Assembly (NCBI RefSeq): GCF_000424185.1
Contig: NZ_AUJK01000004.1
Location: forward strand, 124,001-188,000
Origin: Prevotella sp. AGR2160
GTDB taxonomy: Bacteria; Bacteroidota; Bacteroidia; Bacteroidales; Bacteroidaceae
Reading direction: 5' to 3'
Length of the DNA: 64,000 bases
Under the pieces are notes generated by a model, which worked only from the letters and a program-made list of their open reading frames with translations, ran no database searches and had not been told where the DNA came from. Shown here in pieces: positions 37,292-44,170 of this stretch. Positions within the stretch are counted from its first letter, which is position 1, and the number at the start of each line of letters is the position of its first letter. The translations under genes and the position numbers were made by a program.

Positions 37292-39607
37292 TTAGATTTT
37301 CACCCAGGAATCTTTCCCATCAGGGTTAATGAGTTTGTTGCGCTTCCATCGGCTGATGACGGTACGGACGCTGTGCTCCTTGCATCCCTCTCCTTTCAGC
37401 CTCATCACATCGTCCAAGGTGAAAGTCATCGGCAACTGGTCGAAGAGACGGTTGTTGGCCGACTTGTAGATTCCGGTAGTCGGCGTGAAATCATCCCAAC
37501 TCTGCTGAAGGAGGTTACCAAAGATTCTCATCTGCTCATACAGCACATACTCGGCCATCATCAAGGCGAAATCGATGCACTTCTTGTCCTCCTTATCGTT
37601 GAGCAGGCGGTAAATACATCCGGCGCGGAATCCGATGACGGCGGAACGCTTACGATAGACATCCATCACCTTGTCATCATTCTTCATGGCCTGGATGCGC
37701 TTCCCTTCCACCCATTTAGCGATGGCCTTCCGTAGGCGAGGCGTATCGAGGTAGCCCGACTGAGCCCTCAGCTTGGCCACGGCAGTGAGGATATTCTTGT
37801 TGTCGGCCTCGCTCCGATGGCCATAGACCGGCATCTTGGCAAAATCATTGTTGGGCATCTCAGCGATGATCATTCGGGATGAGAGGCCGTTCTCCACATT
37901 ATCTATCCTGAAACATTTCCGCAAGGCCCCATAGGTTCCGAGCATCGTCCAGTTGTACGCCACTTTGACGACACCGCTCTCCGCCATCTCACCATTATAG
38001 TCCTGGCCCCACTCGCCATTGTCGAAGGCCACACGATAGATATCGTATTTGTTGGACCAGCTGCCGGCGCCATTGCTCTTGCGCAACGTGTCGAGCTCCT
38101 CACCAAAAGAATAGAGGCAATGTCCCTGTGAGTTCTTCAGACGCCTCAGGAGAGTAGAGTTACTGACGGTCGGGGGAACGATGCGGATGATGGTCTTGGG
38201 ATCCTCAGGGGCACGCTCACTGGCTTTTCTACCGTATTTCTTATGCCGCCAGTCTTCCTCAATCTTGCGGTTGGCGGCATCCTCGTCCTCGAGCGGTTTC
38301 TTCCAGACATCAATGACTTCCTTACAGACGCTCTTGCCACTGGCCTGTTCACCGACGATGATCGACATCAGTCCCAGGCGCTGGTAGTTGCCATTGCAAT
38401 ATTTCACCTCGACCTGGTCGGCAAGGGCCCCCGCGATCGTGAGGACGCTGCAAAGGACGGGCATATACATGTTCTCAGGGACACCCACCAGACTTTCCTT
38501 CAACCCCATCGGCAGTCGGCGGGCATTGATTTTCTCCCAGGCCTTCTTCGCCGGTTTCGACGCAGTTTGCTGACTTTCTGAGAGTTGACCATTGTCACTG
38601 ACTTTCTGTTCCGCAAGGGCCAGCATGCGCTGACAAGCCGTTGACATCAACTTACTCTCGTCGTGATAACGATTGTAGAAGTCCTTGATCAATCTCCGGC
38701 AATCATCATCCTGAGCGTAATACTCCGGCATCTTCTTGGCCACGACAGCCTCCAACTCCTGACACGACATCAGACGGGCGGCACCGACACTCATGATGGA
38801 CTGCAGACAGGTATGTCGGGAACCAATGGCATTGATATCCACATGCTCCAACCCGGCTTCCTGGCGACAAAGATCGAAGATCAGGAGATCCTTGCGCATA
38901 CAACGGTCCGGATATTGCTCCGGAACCTTTTCGGTTACCGCAGCCTTCTCCGACACCTCTGCAGGAGCCTTGTCTGCAACCTTAGCTGCTGCAGGAGCAA
39001 AGGAAAAGACGGGATGCTGTTCTGATGAGGGGAAAGCATCGCGGTACATCTGAAGATCATCGTCACTCATCTTTTCGTACCAATGCTCGGAACGATAAAT
39101 CTCGTCCTCTATCGGCGTGATGAAGATGATGCGCTCGGGAGTGATACAGCTGTGGTCATAGTCAATGCCCATGAGCTCGCTGTACTCTTTCTGGGTCTGT
39201 TCGATGTTCATTCCCAAGGGAAGGCGGAGGTCGATGTGCAGTTTCTTCGAGGCGCTATACTCCATGTGGAGGAGTTTGTCGCGCCATTTACCCGGCTGCT
39301 CATTGAGTTCCCGCGCCCGGTCAATGGCTGCGGGGACTTTGCCGGCATCATCAATGTCCACACAGGTCTGAAAGAGGAACGACTCGGTCAAAATGGCCGA
39401 CTGGCAGCGGCGGCCATCCTTGAAGGCGTAGTAATGAGGTGAACGGAAGGGCAACTGCTTCTTCAGGAGTTTGTTGCCCTGTCGGATCTCCGAGACCAGT
39501 TCTCGAAGCCAGTTCTCGCGGATCAGTCGGTCATAGTCTGCGAGCGTGAGGGTTGAGATGCGGCCCATGTTACCGGACCGCTGGGGATTGAATGCTATTA
39601 AATGCAT
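37292..39607 (-). CDS. VirE-N/BT4734-like primase domain plus DUF3987 helicase-like protein
   Basis: A 771-residue protein. The N-terminal part (about 50-200) has a CVDIDDAGK segment (84-87 DIDD) and a KKLHIDLRLP strand, fitting the VirE-N/BT4734 domain, which resembles archaeo-eukaryotic primases. The C-terminal half (about 355-740) matches DUF3987, with a Walker A-like GEQASGKS at 419-426. A short winged-helix-like tail ends the protein. Such proteins are common in Bacteroidota phages and integrative elements and in isolated genomic loci, and may prime or unwind DNA. No integrase or relaxase is nearby. MGRIST at 39568 is an alternative start. Confidence 0.8.
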   Translation of the reverse strand: MHLIAFNPQRSGNMGRISTLTLADYDRLIRENWLRELVSEIRQGNKLLKKQLPFRSPHYYAFKDGRRCQSAILTESFLFQTCVDIDDAGKVPAAIDRARELNEQPGKWRDKLLHMEYSASKKLHIDLRLPLGMNIEQTQKEYSELMGIDYDHSCITPERIIFITPIEDEIYRSEHWYEKMSDDDLQMYRDAFPSSEQHPVFSFAPAAAKVADKAPAEVSEKAAVTEKVPEQYPDRCMRKDLLIFDLCRQEAGLEHVDINAIGSRHTCLQSIMSVGAARLMSCQELEAVVAKKMPEYYAQDDDCRRLIKDFYNRYHDESKLMSTACQRMLALAEQKVSDNGQLSESQQTASKPAKKAWEKINARRLPMGLKESLVGVPENMYMPVLCSVLTIAGALADQVEVKYCNGNYQRLGLMSIIVGEQASGKSVCKEVIDVWKKPLEDEDAANRKIEEDWRHKKYGRKASERAPEDPKTIIRIVPPTVSNSTLLRRLKNSQGHCLYSFGEELDTLRKSNGAGSWSNKYDIYRVAFDNGEWGQDYNGEMAESGVVKVAYNWTMLGTYGALRKCFRIDNVENGLSSRMIIAEMPNNDFAKMPVYGHRSEADNKNILTAVAKLRAQSGYLDTPRLRKAIAKWVEGKRIQAMKNDDKVMDVYRKRSAVIGFRAGCIYRLLNDKEDKKCIDFALMMAEYVLYEQMRIFGNLLQQSWDDFTPTTGIYKSANNRLFDQLPMTFTLDDVMRLKGEGCKEHSVRTVISRWKRNKLINPDGKDSWVKI

Positions 39608-39745
39608 AAGCTAAAAGAATTTAGTGTTGATAATTACGATCGTTATCCGACTGTATTCCCGATTGTAATTCCGATTTTGATTTCGATCTGCTTTTCTATT
39701 CTTTTGGCAAAAGGTTCCGAATAGAATTTTCGATGAATTCGACCG

Positions 39746-39777
39746 CAAAGTTAGTAAATTATTCCATAGCTTCCAAA
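39746..39777 (-). promoter_or_regulatory. Promoter of the VirE/DUF3987 gene
   Basis: Minus-strand TTTG (39774-39777), 20 bases, then TAACTTTG (39746-39753). The leader would be about 130 bases, long for this window, and contains an A/T-rich stretch of TCGAAA and CGGAAT-like words. Confidence 0.65.
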
Positions 39778-39900
39778 TCTTGGCACTCCATAACTCCTCA
39801 TTTTACGCACGTATTTTAGTTAAAGAATCTTAATATCTTTATAAGCAACTGTATTACAGAAGCTTAAATCACCCCCTAATATGCCGTCAATCGACATCAT

Positions 39901-40136
39901 CCGTCGCAAGTCGCAAATCGCAAATCGCAATTTCAATGTTATCACTCCCCCATCCTATAGGGATATATTATATTATTAATAATATAATATAATATAATAT
40001 ATAATCTATTTATCATAATCTTGTAGGGACATGATTCATCATATTCCGCCATAACACTGGTTTTTGATTCATCATGTTCCGCATCCCCCCACAGCACAAC
40101 GGAATGGTTGAAATTGCGATTTGCGACTTGCGACGG
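39901..40136. repeat. Inverted-repeat-bounded AT-rich element
   Basis: The left arm (39901-39936) and right arm (40108-40136) are inverted copies: CCGTCGCAAGTCGCAAATCG then CAATTTCAA, the left arm having one extra 7-base AAATCGC unit. Between them are a perfect 28-bp all-A/T palindrome (39964-39991), more TATAA-type repeats and two REP family A units. It could be a MITE or a melted-DNA/origin-like site. No target-site duplication is clear and there is no coding sequence. Confidence 0.65.
40023..40048 (+). repeat. REP-like family A, copy A4
   Basis: GTAGGGACATGATTCATCAT plus ATTCCG, inside the AT-rich inverted-repeat element. A truncated copy A5 (GATTCATCATGTTCCG) follows at 40066-40081 in the same orientation. 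Confidence 0.7.
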
Positions 40137-40274
40137 AAGCCTATCGATCACATTTCAACCGGATAAACAACAAAGATAATTTTTTATCTCCGAAGCACAG
40201 AAAATTATCTCACATAGATTGATAAGCCGCTGAAAATCAATTATAGTATCCAAAATGGATACGCTCTGCCGCTC

Positions 40275-40299
40275 GTAGGGCGCAGCCTTGTGGCCGTCC
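40275..40299 (+). repeat. REP-like family C, copy C1
   Basis: GTAGGGCGCAGCCTTGTGGC plus CGTCC: a GTAG foot and a GC-rich imperfect hairpin. Related copies are at 43684-43709 and 60900-60925. Confidence 0.6.
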
Positions 40300-40447
40300 T
40301 AACCACACATGGGATGGGCTGGTCGTTCTCAAAACGGGAACGACCAGGAATGATTGATACCACCATCTTCCCAATTTGGGAAAGAGAACTGCTTTTCAAT
40401 GGATTAACAACACACATCCGATATTTTTCAGTGAAAGGGCCGCCCCT

Positions 40448-40577
40448 TCAATCATCATCAATATTTCATCAATCCATTGCCACCACGATACCCATCCATT
40501 GATGCCAAGGCATCGCGTCAATTATCATCAATATTCCCATCCCGGAATCGTCTCCATTAATGATCATTAATGGAGAC
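40448..40577 (+). repeat. Large repeat D, copy D1
   Basis: A 130-bp unit beginning TCAATCATCATCAATATTTC, with the internal palindrome GATGCCAAGGCATC and ending in a perfect 28-bp palindrome (40550-40577, GTCTCCATTAATGA and its complement). The same unit recurs at 41776-41919 and, inverted, at 40578-40687 and 43832-44017. Confidence 0.75.
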
Positions 40578-40687
40578 ATCAAAACTGCCACAATTGATGT
40601 CAATTGACGCGATGGCTTGCCATCCATGGATGAGTAATCTTTTTGAGGCGCTGATGATATTGATGAAATATTGATGATGATTGATGG
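40578..40687 (-). repeat. Large repeat D, copy D2 (inverted)
   Basis: An inverted, diverged copy of D1 directly abutting it, so that 40448-40687 forms one imperfect palindrome of about 240 bp centred on 40564. Read on the minus strand it begins CCATCAATCATCATCAATAT and includes a GCGATGGC-type version of the central palindrome. Confidence 0.7.
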
Positions 40688-41056
40688 AGGCATTACGCCA
40701 TTTCAAAAAGTTTACCAACCTGAAAAGCGGAAGAACAAAGCGAATCTCTGTTGATACTCATTTTAGGTATCAACATTCATTATCAACACTTTACGCCTCC
40801 TCAGTTGAATCCCAAATTGGGACTCAACATTGAATATCAATAAATTACGCTACCCTGACCGTTCCCGTTTTGGGAACGGTCATTGATTATCAATGGGTTA
40901 CGTCCTATTTATAGATTCCTTTGTAGGTATCGTCCTATTGCGGCCACCTACAAGAGGATCTTTCCCCATTAGGACGGCCACCTACTCTCGGCTGTTTTTC
41001 AAATCCCTCCGAGAGTGCCGATTTGGCACTTACGTTTGATTATCAAGTCTCTACCA

Positions 41057-41416
41057 TCAAATAACCGGATCACCCCCATCAAACCCCATTTCATGGATCA
41101 TCTCACGAATAATTTTAGTTTCAACAGAAGAAAAATCTTCCTTGTCATAAACCATGATCAGGTAAATCTCGCCTTCTTCTTCGTTAACCAAAACATTATA
41201 AGTAATGATTCTAGCGCCACCAGAACTACCCTTTCCCTTTGATTTAACCCGCATCCTTATTTTCCGAATACCAGGATAAAGTTCGGCGCCCTGAAGAGGA
41301 TTTTCCTCCAAGGATTTAATAAAATCACTGAAATCTTGTTTAAAACTGGGATATTTCTTATTCAAACGTTTGGCAGCCCTTTTAAAGTCAGAAGTAACAA
41401 CAACCTTATAACTCAT
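41057..41416 (-). CDS. RelE/ParE-type toxin
   Basis: A 119-residue protein resembling the RelE/HigB toxin superfamily: MSYKVVVTSDFKRAAKRLNK at the N terminus, a GIRKIRMRV strand and a C-terminal VYDKED. RelE toxins cut mRNA on the ribosome, whereas ParE relatives target gyrase; the sequence does not decide between them. It overlaps the upstream antitoxin gene by 11 bases, the usual antitoxin-first layout. Confidence 0.78.
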   Translation of the reverse strand: MSYKVVVTSDFKRAAKRLNKKYPSFKQDFSDFIKSLEENPLQGAELYPGIRKIRMRVKSKGKGSSGGARIITYNVLVNEEEGEIYLIMVYDKEDFSSVETKIIREMIHEMGFDGGDPVI

Positions 41417-41657
41417 TGATCAAATCCTCTGCCGATTGAAGTTGCACATTCCCTTTACGAGCATCAATAACCTCCTGCAAAGCATGATGGAGTTGAGACT
41501 TAAATTCTGCCTTGTTAGCAAGATGGTCGTCTTCCGTTACAGGACTAATCTTAAAACTCCCGGCCCTGGAACGCAGTATCACGTCAACACCGGCTTTTGC
41601 CATATTCAGATATTTTGTCTGATTGGTTCTGAAATCTCTTGTACTTACAATCATCAT
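41406..41657 (-). CDS. Phd/YefM-type antitoxin
   Basis: An 83-residue protein of the Phd/YefM antitoxin family, which binds the operon promoter with its N-terminal fold and neutralises the toxin with its C-terminal tail. The N terminus MMIVSTRDFRTNQTKYLNMA and the VILRSRAGSFKISPV segment fit the family. It precedes the toxin and has a full promoter 25 bases upstream. Confidence 0.78.
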   Translation of the reverse strand: MMIVSTRDFRTNQTKYLNMAKAGVDVILRSRAGSFKISPVTEDDHLANKAEFKSQLHHALQEVIDARKGNVQLQSAEDLINEL

Positions 41658-41681
41658 AGTCGTTTTCTATTTGTTTCGCTG

Positions 41682-41712
41682 CAAAGATAAGCATTATTTT
41701 TCATTTTCGCAA
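41682..41712 (-). promoter_or_regulatory. Promoter of the toxin-antitoxin pair
   Basis: Minus-strand TTG (41710-41712), 20 bases, then TATCTTTG (41682-41689). The start codon at 41657 is about 20 bases downstream of the expected transcription start. Confidence 0.7.
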
Positions 41713-41737
41713 CCAAAATGGTAACCAATTTTTACCA

Positions 41738-41762
41738 TAGGGACATGATTCATCATGATCCA
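41738..41762 (+). repeat. REP-like family A, copy A6
   Basis: ATAGGGACATGATTCATCAT plus GATCC, with the GTAG foot changed to ATAG. It lies between the toxin-antitoxin promoter and repeat D3. Confidence 0.6.
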
Positions 41763-41775
41763 CCCCCATTTGCCC

Positions 41776-41919
41776 CATCAATCATCATCAATCCTTTCAT
41801 CAATCCATTGCCGCCACGATACCCATCCATTGATGCCAAGGCATCACATCAATTATCATCAATATTCCCATCCCGGAATCGTCTCCATGAATGATCATTA
41901 ATGAAACATGAATGGAGAC
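41776..41919 (+). repeat. Large repeat D, copy D3
   Basis: A 144-bp copy of D1 in the same orientation, about 90% identical by eye over most of its length. It includes CATCCATTGATGCCAAGGCA and GTCTCCATGAATGATCATTA, and its end is expanded relative to D1. Confidence 0.75.
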
Positions 41920-41970
41920 GAAACTTACGGCGGCACGTAGTGGGTACGGCCTTCCCGACTGACCTTACAC

Positions 41971-42032
41971 CCCAGGTACTCAAAACAGGTACCTGGGAGA
42001 ATCCTCGGCGTTCCCATTTCGGGAACGCCGAG
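41971..42032. repeat. Two more variable-stem hairpins
   Basis: CCCAGGTAC/GTACCTGGG (41971-41997) and CTCGGCGTTCCC/GGGAACGCCGAG (42004-42032) have 9 and 12 bp perfect stems and short A/T-rich loops like those at 40247-41030. The 476 bases between the antitoxin and the acyltransferase hold only these, repeat D3, a REP copy and the toxin-antitoxin promoter. Confidence 0.65.
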
Positions 42033-42134
42033 AGAAATGCCGACATTACCAGCGTGTATGAAATGGACACGATGGCTGATTAACAATGGGAATACGGGGT
42101 TGCAAGGCTATTTTCTGACAAATCAGTAGTATTG

Positions 42135-43190
42135 CTAACCTTGTATAATCCGTTTCGCTTTTGTCTTTGTAAAGATCCGGTCATATATAAACAAGGCAAT
42201 CGTCAATATGATTGCACCCTCTATATAAAGCAGGGGCTTGTCTGTTCTCTTTGACACATCACCTACAAAAACATTAAACATTACTGAAAGAGTGATATAA
42301 TGCGTAACATAATAGATCATCGAATTCTTACCAACATAGGTTAGCAACGGAATTTTCTTGTTGATAAATCGCTTGAATATGTTGTTGAACACGATGATAC
42401 CAGCAATGCTATATACAACGGCAAGAGGATATGCCGGAAACATCCCGTGAACATCATCTGCCCTAACATCAATCCCACTCTTATAAAAGAAATGAATGAT
42501 GTATAATGCAGCAGCTATCACGAAAGCATATTTGTTGAACTGAAGATCTTTAAGCAAAAGGCCTAAGCTATAAAAGACCAAGCCATAGAAAATGTTTCCC
42601 CAATAATACGGAATGTATAACAATAGATGTTTGCCCCCTATCATGATAACATAGGGTGCCGGCTGGATAACGTAATACAACTTGTTTACTGCGTATGCTA
42701 AGAGTAATGATACTGTAAAGATCACTATCGTATTAACCTTCATTTTCTTCAAGGCTGCAAAGGCTATCCTTACTATAAACAAAGATAGCAGGAACCAGTT
42801 TGCCAAGCTCCACGATGGTGACTCATCGTACAAAGTTTCATACAATGGTCTTGTTATAAGTCCAAAAGTCGACAATGAAGGGTCTCCTATTCTAAATAGA
42901 ATTTCGCAGATAGCACCAATAATAGTGAATACAATGTAGGGAACGAGTAAGCGCTTTGCACTACTTCTAAGCACTTCTCTGAAAGGCTTTTCTTTGTAGA
43001 ACATCCCGCTTTTGAAAAAGAACCAACTCATAAAAAAGCCCAAGACCAAACCCGGAATGATAAAAATCGGCCATTGTCTTGCCGTATCCAACCCCGCTGC
43101 AAAACTTGGCAAATGACAAGTATAAATCATGTGGATGATGAGGATACCACAAATCGTATCCAAATAGACGGCTCTCTCTTTCTTCACCAT
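42135..43190 (-). CDS. Acyltransferase-3 family membrane protein
   Basis: A 351-residue protein with about ten hydrophobic helices. The N terminus (YLDTICGILIIHMIYTCHLP) has the His-containing first helix typical of acyltransferase-3 enzymes, which O-acetylate polysaccharides, LPS or peptidoglycan. The typical Arg-X10-His pattern is only partly visible. It is richer in A/T and in AAA/ATA-type codons than its neighbours, suggesting recent acquisition. No glycan biosynthesis genes are close, so the substrate is unknown. Confidence 0.75.
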   Translation of the reverse strand: MVKKERAVYLDTICGILIIHMIYTCHLPSFAAGLDTARQWPIFIIPGLVLGFFMSWFFFKSGMFYKEKPFREVLRSSAKRLLVPYIVFTIIGAICEILFRIGDPSLSTFGLITRPLYETLYDESPSWSLANWFLLSLFIVRIAFAALKKMKVNTIVIFTVSLLLAYAVNKLYYVIQPAPYVIMIGGKHLLLYIPYYWGNIFYGLVFYSLGLLLKDLQFNKYAFVIAAALYIIHFFYKSGIDVRADDVHGMFPAYPLAVVYSIAGIIVFNNIFKRFINKKIPLLTYVGKNSMIYYVTHYITLSVMFNVFVGDVSKRTDKPLLYIEGAIILTIALFIYDRIFTKTKAKRIIQG

Positions 43191-43270
43191 TACTCCAACA
43201 CTAGTTAATATTCAAACCTGCAGCCGCTCCAACAGGGACTATTAACTCTGTGGTATAACATCATACGAAA

Positions 43271-43307
43271 AAGCGTGGGCGACTGACATTAGCTCATTCC
43301 CACGCTT
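43271..43307. repeat. 9-bp stem hairpin AAGCGTGGG/CCCACGCTT
   Basis: A perfect 9-bp stem with a 19-base loop. It is 19 bases before the long stem-loop at 43327-43463, and its CCCACGC word recurs inside that structure, so the two may interact. Confidence 0.6.
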
Positions 43308-43326
43308 CGAGGCCTTCGCATTGCCC

Positions 43327-43463
43327 ATCACGGTAAGAATGAGTAACGCAGAAGCCCACGCAAGATATGTAGATATCGTCGGTGCATACCCTATCCGGGC
43401 ATACATCGGTTCTATGCATACACACTAGTGGGCATCTACCGTCACTCTATTCTTGACCGTGAT
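43327..43463. ncRNA. Long stem-loop, candidate structured RNA
   Basis: ATCACGGT-AAGAAT-GAGT-ACG-GCCCAC (43327-43359) pairs with GTGGGC-CGT-ACTC-ATTCTT-ACCGTGAT (43428-43463): 27 base pairs broken only by small bulges and one internal loop. The 68-base apex holds smaller stems (TGCATA/TATGCA). The layout recalls 6S-like rods, but no family could be assigned and the strand is undecided. A mobile-element end is an alternative. No protein-coding gene fits 43191-44170. Confidence 0.4.
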
Positions 43464-43683
43464 TGAAATTTGCGAAGTTTCGAAGCGTCAAGAACAAAGC
43501 GTTAGTAAACGCCTTATCATATATGTATCTCCATTACAGAGGAAGTACCGAAGCAAATCCTCATGAGGAGACGATGAAAAATTACGAAAATTATGGCGAA
43601 TTTGAAAATTTGTATATCATTTTTTATAAGAGGATATATAAAAACCTGATAATGTAACTCTATATATCCGACCGTTGCTCGGC

Positions 43684-43709
43684 GGACGGCCACAAGGGCC
43701 GCACCCTAC
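43684..43709 (-). repeat. REP-like family C, copy C2
   Basis: Minus-strand GTAGGGTGCGGCCCTTGTGG plus CCGTCC, close to copies C1 and C4. A fragment of the same unit (GGCGGCCACAAGGACCCT) follows at about 43720-43738. Confidence 0.65.
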
Positions 43710-43769
43710 GGAGGGATGGCGGCGGCCACAAGGACCCTCACACTGCAAGAGACCAGAATATTTCTTCGG

Positions 43770-43788
43770 GAGGCCCGTAATGGGCTTC
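43770..43788. repeat. Variable-stem hairpin with conserved linker
   Basis: GAGGCCC/GGGCTTC with loop GTAAT, followed by CGATTGATTATTAATGGTTT, the same linker type seen after the hairpins at 40857-40881. It shows that the hairpin-plus-linker unit also occurs outside the main array. Confidence 0.5.
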
Positions 43789-43831
43789 TCGATTGATTAT
43801 TAATGGTTTACCGCAATTACAACATAAAATT

Positions 43832-44017
43832 AATCTCCATTAATGAACCATTAATGACCATTAATGGAGACGAGAAACAGAAACGAAGACATGAAGCGGA
43901 TGAACACATCAGACGGATGGGGAATATTGATGAATATTGATGTGATGCCTTGGCATCCATAGATGAATATCTTTTCTGCGCTGATGATATTGATGAAATA
44001 TTGATGATGATTGATGG
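43832..44017 (-). repeat. Large repeat D, copy D4 (inverted, expanded)
   Basis: Read on the minus strand it begins CCATCAATCATCATCAATAT, continues with the GATGCCAAGGCATC palindrome and ends in a CTCCATTAATGG/CCATTAATGGAG palindromic block. It is about 186 bp because of an inserted stretch near 43870-43920 not present in D1 or D3. Confidence 0.7.
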
Positions 44018-44049
44018 AGCCCAAACCTGAATTATTCACAGATCCAATT

Positions 44050-44149
44050 GCAGGTGGCCGCCATGTTGCGGCCACGCAAGGAAGATGGGGTATAATTACA
44101 TTTGTTCCGAATAATGCGGGTGCGTGGCCGCAACATGGCGGCCACCTAC
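44050..44149. repeat. Pair of REP-like family B units, copies B4 and B5
   Basis: GCAGGTGGCCGCCATGTTGC (44050 on) and its inverted copy ending GGCGGCCACCTAC (44124-44149) face each other across about 48 bases, like a bacterial interspersed mosaic element. They lie just past the stop of the AAA-ATPase gene and could act on the 3' end of its mRNA. Confidence 0.7.
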
Positions 44150-44170
44150 AATTCCAACAGTGGATCCAAA

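Larger units (their letters stand above)
40247..41030. repeat. Array of short hairpins with variable stems
   Basis: At least nine stem-loops lie here. Stems differ but most loops are short and A/T-rich: GTATCC/GGATAC (40247), CTGGTCGTTC/GGAACGACCAG (40319), TTCCC/GGGAA (40368), GTTGATAC/GTATCAAC (40750), GTTGA-TCCC/GGGA-TCAAC (40804), GACCGTTCCC/GGGAACGGTC (40857), GTAGGT/ACCTAC (40923), CTCTCGG/CCGAGAG (40985) and AGTGCC/GGCACT (41014). Three of them repeat every 53-54 bases and are followed by a linker like ATTGATTATCAATGGGTTAC. No gene is present in 39608-41056. Confidence 0.65.

Noticed and set aside
39942..40151. A 69-codon frame over the AT-rich inverted-repeat element
   Set aside because: It runs through the A/T palindrome and REP copies, giving Ile/Tyr/Asn runs. 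Not a credible protein.
40469..40693. A 74-codon frame over repeats D1 and D2 on the minus strand
   Set aside because: It is a translation of the palindromic repeat itself (Ile/Ser/Met-rich) and has no promoter or homologue-like features.
40247..41030. CRISPR array
   Set aside because: There are periodic units of 53-54 bases, but the repeated part is a loose linker and the variable part is palindromic, unlike CRISPR spacers. No cas gene is present.
40247..41030. Integron attC array
   Set aside because: Hairpins lie in tandem, but no cassette genes lie between them, no integron integrase is present, and the GTTRRRY/RYYYAAC ends are not seen.
43463..43657. A 64-codon plus-strand frame after the stem-loop
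   Set aside because: No promoter, domain or signal was recognised, and it begins at the edge of the structured region. Left uncalled.
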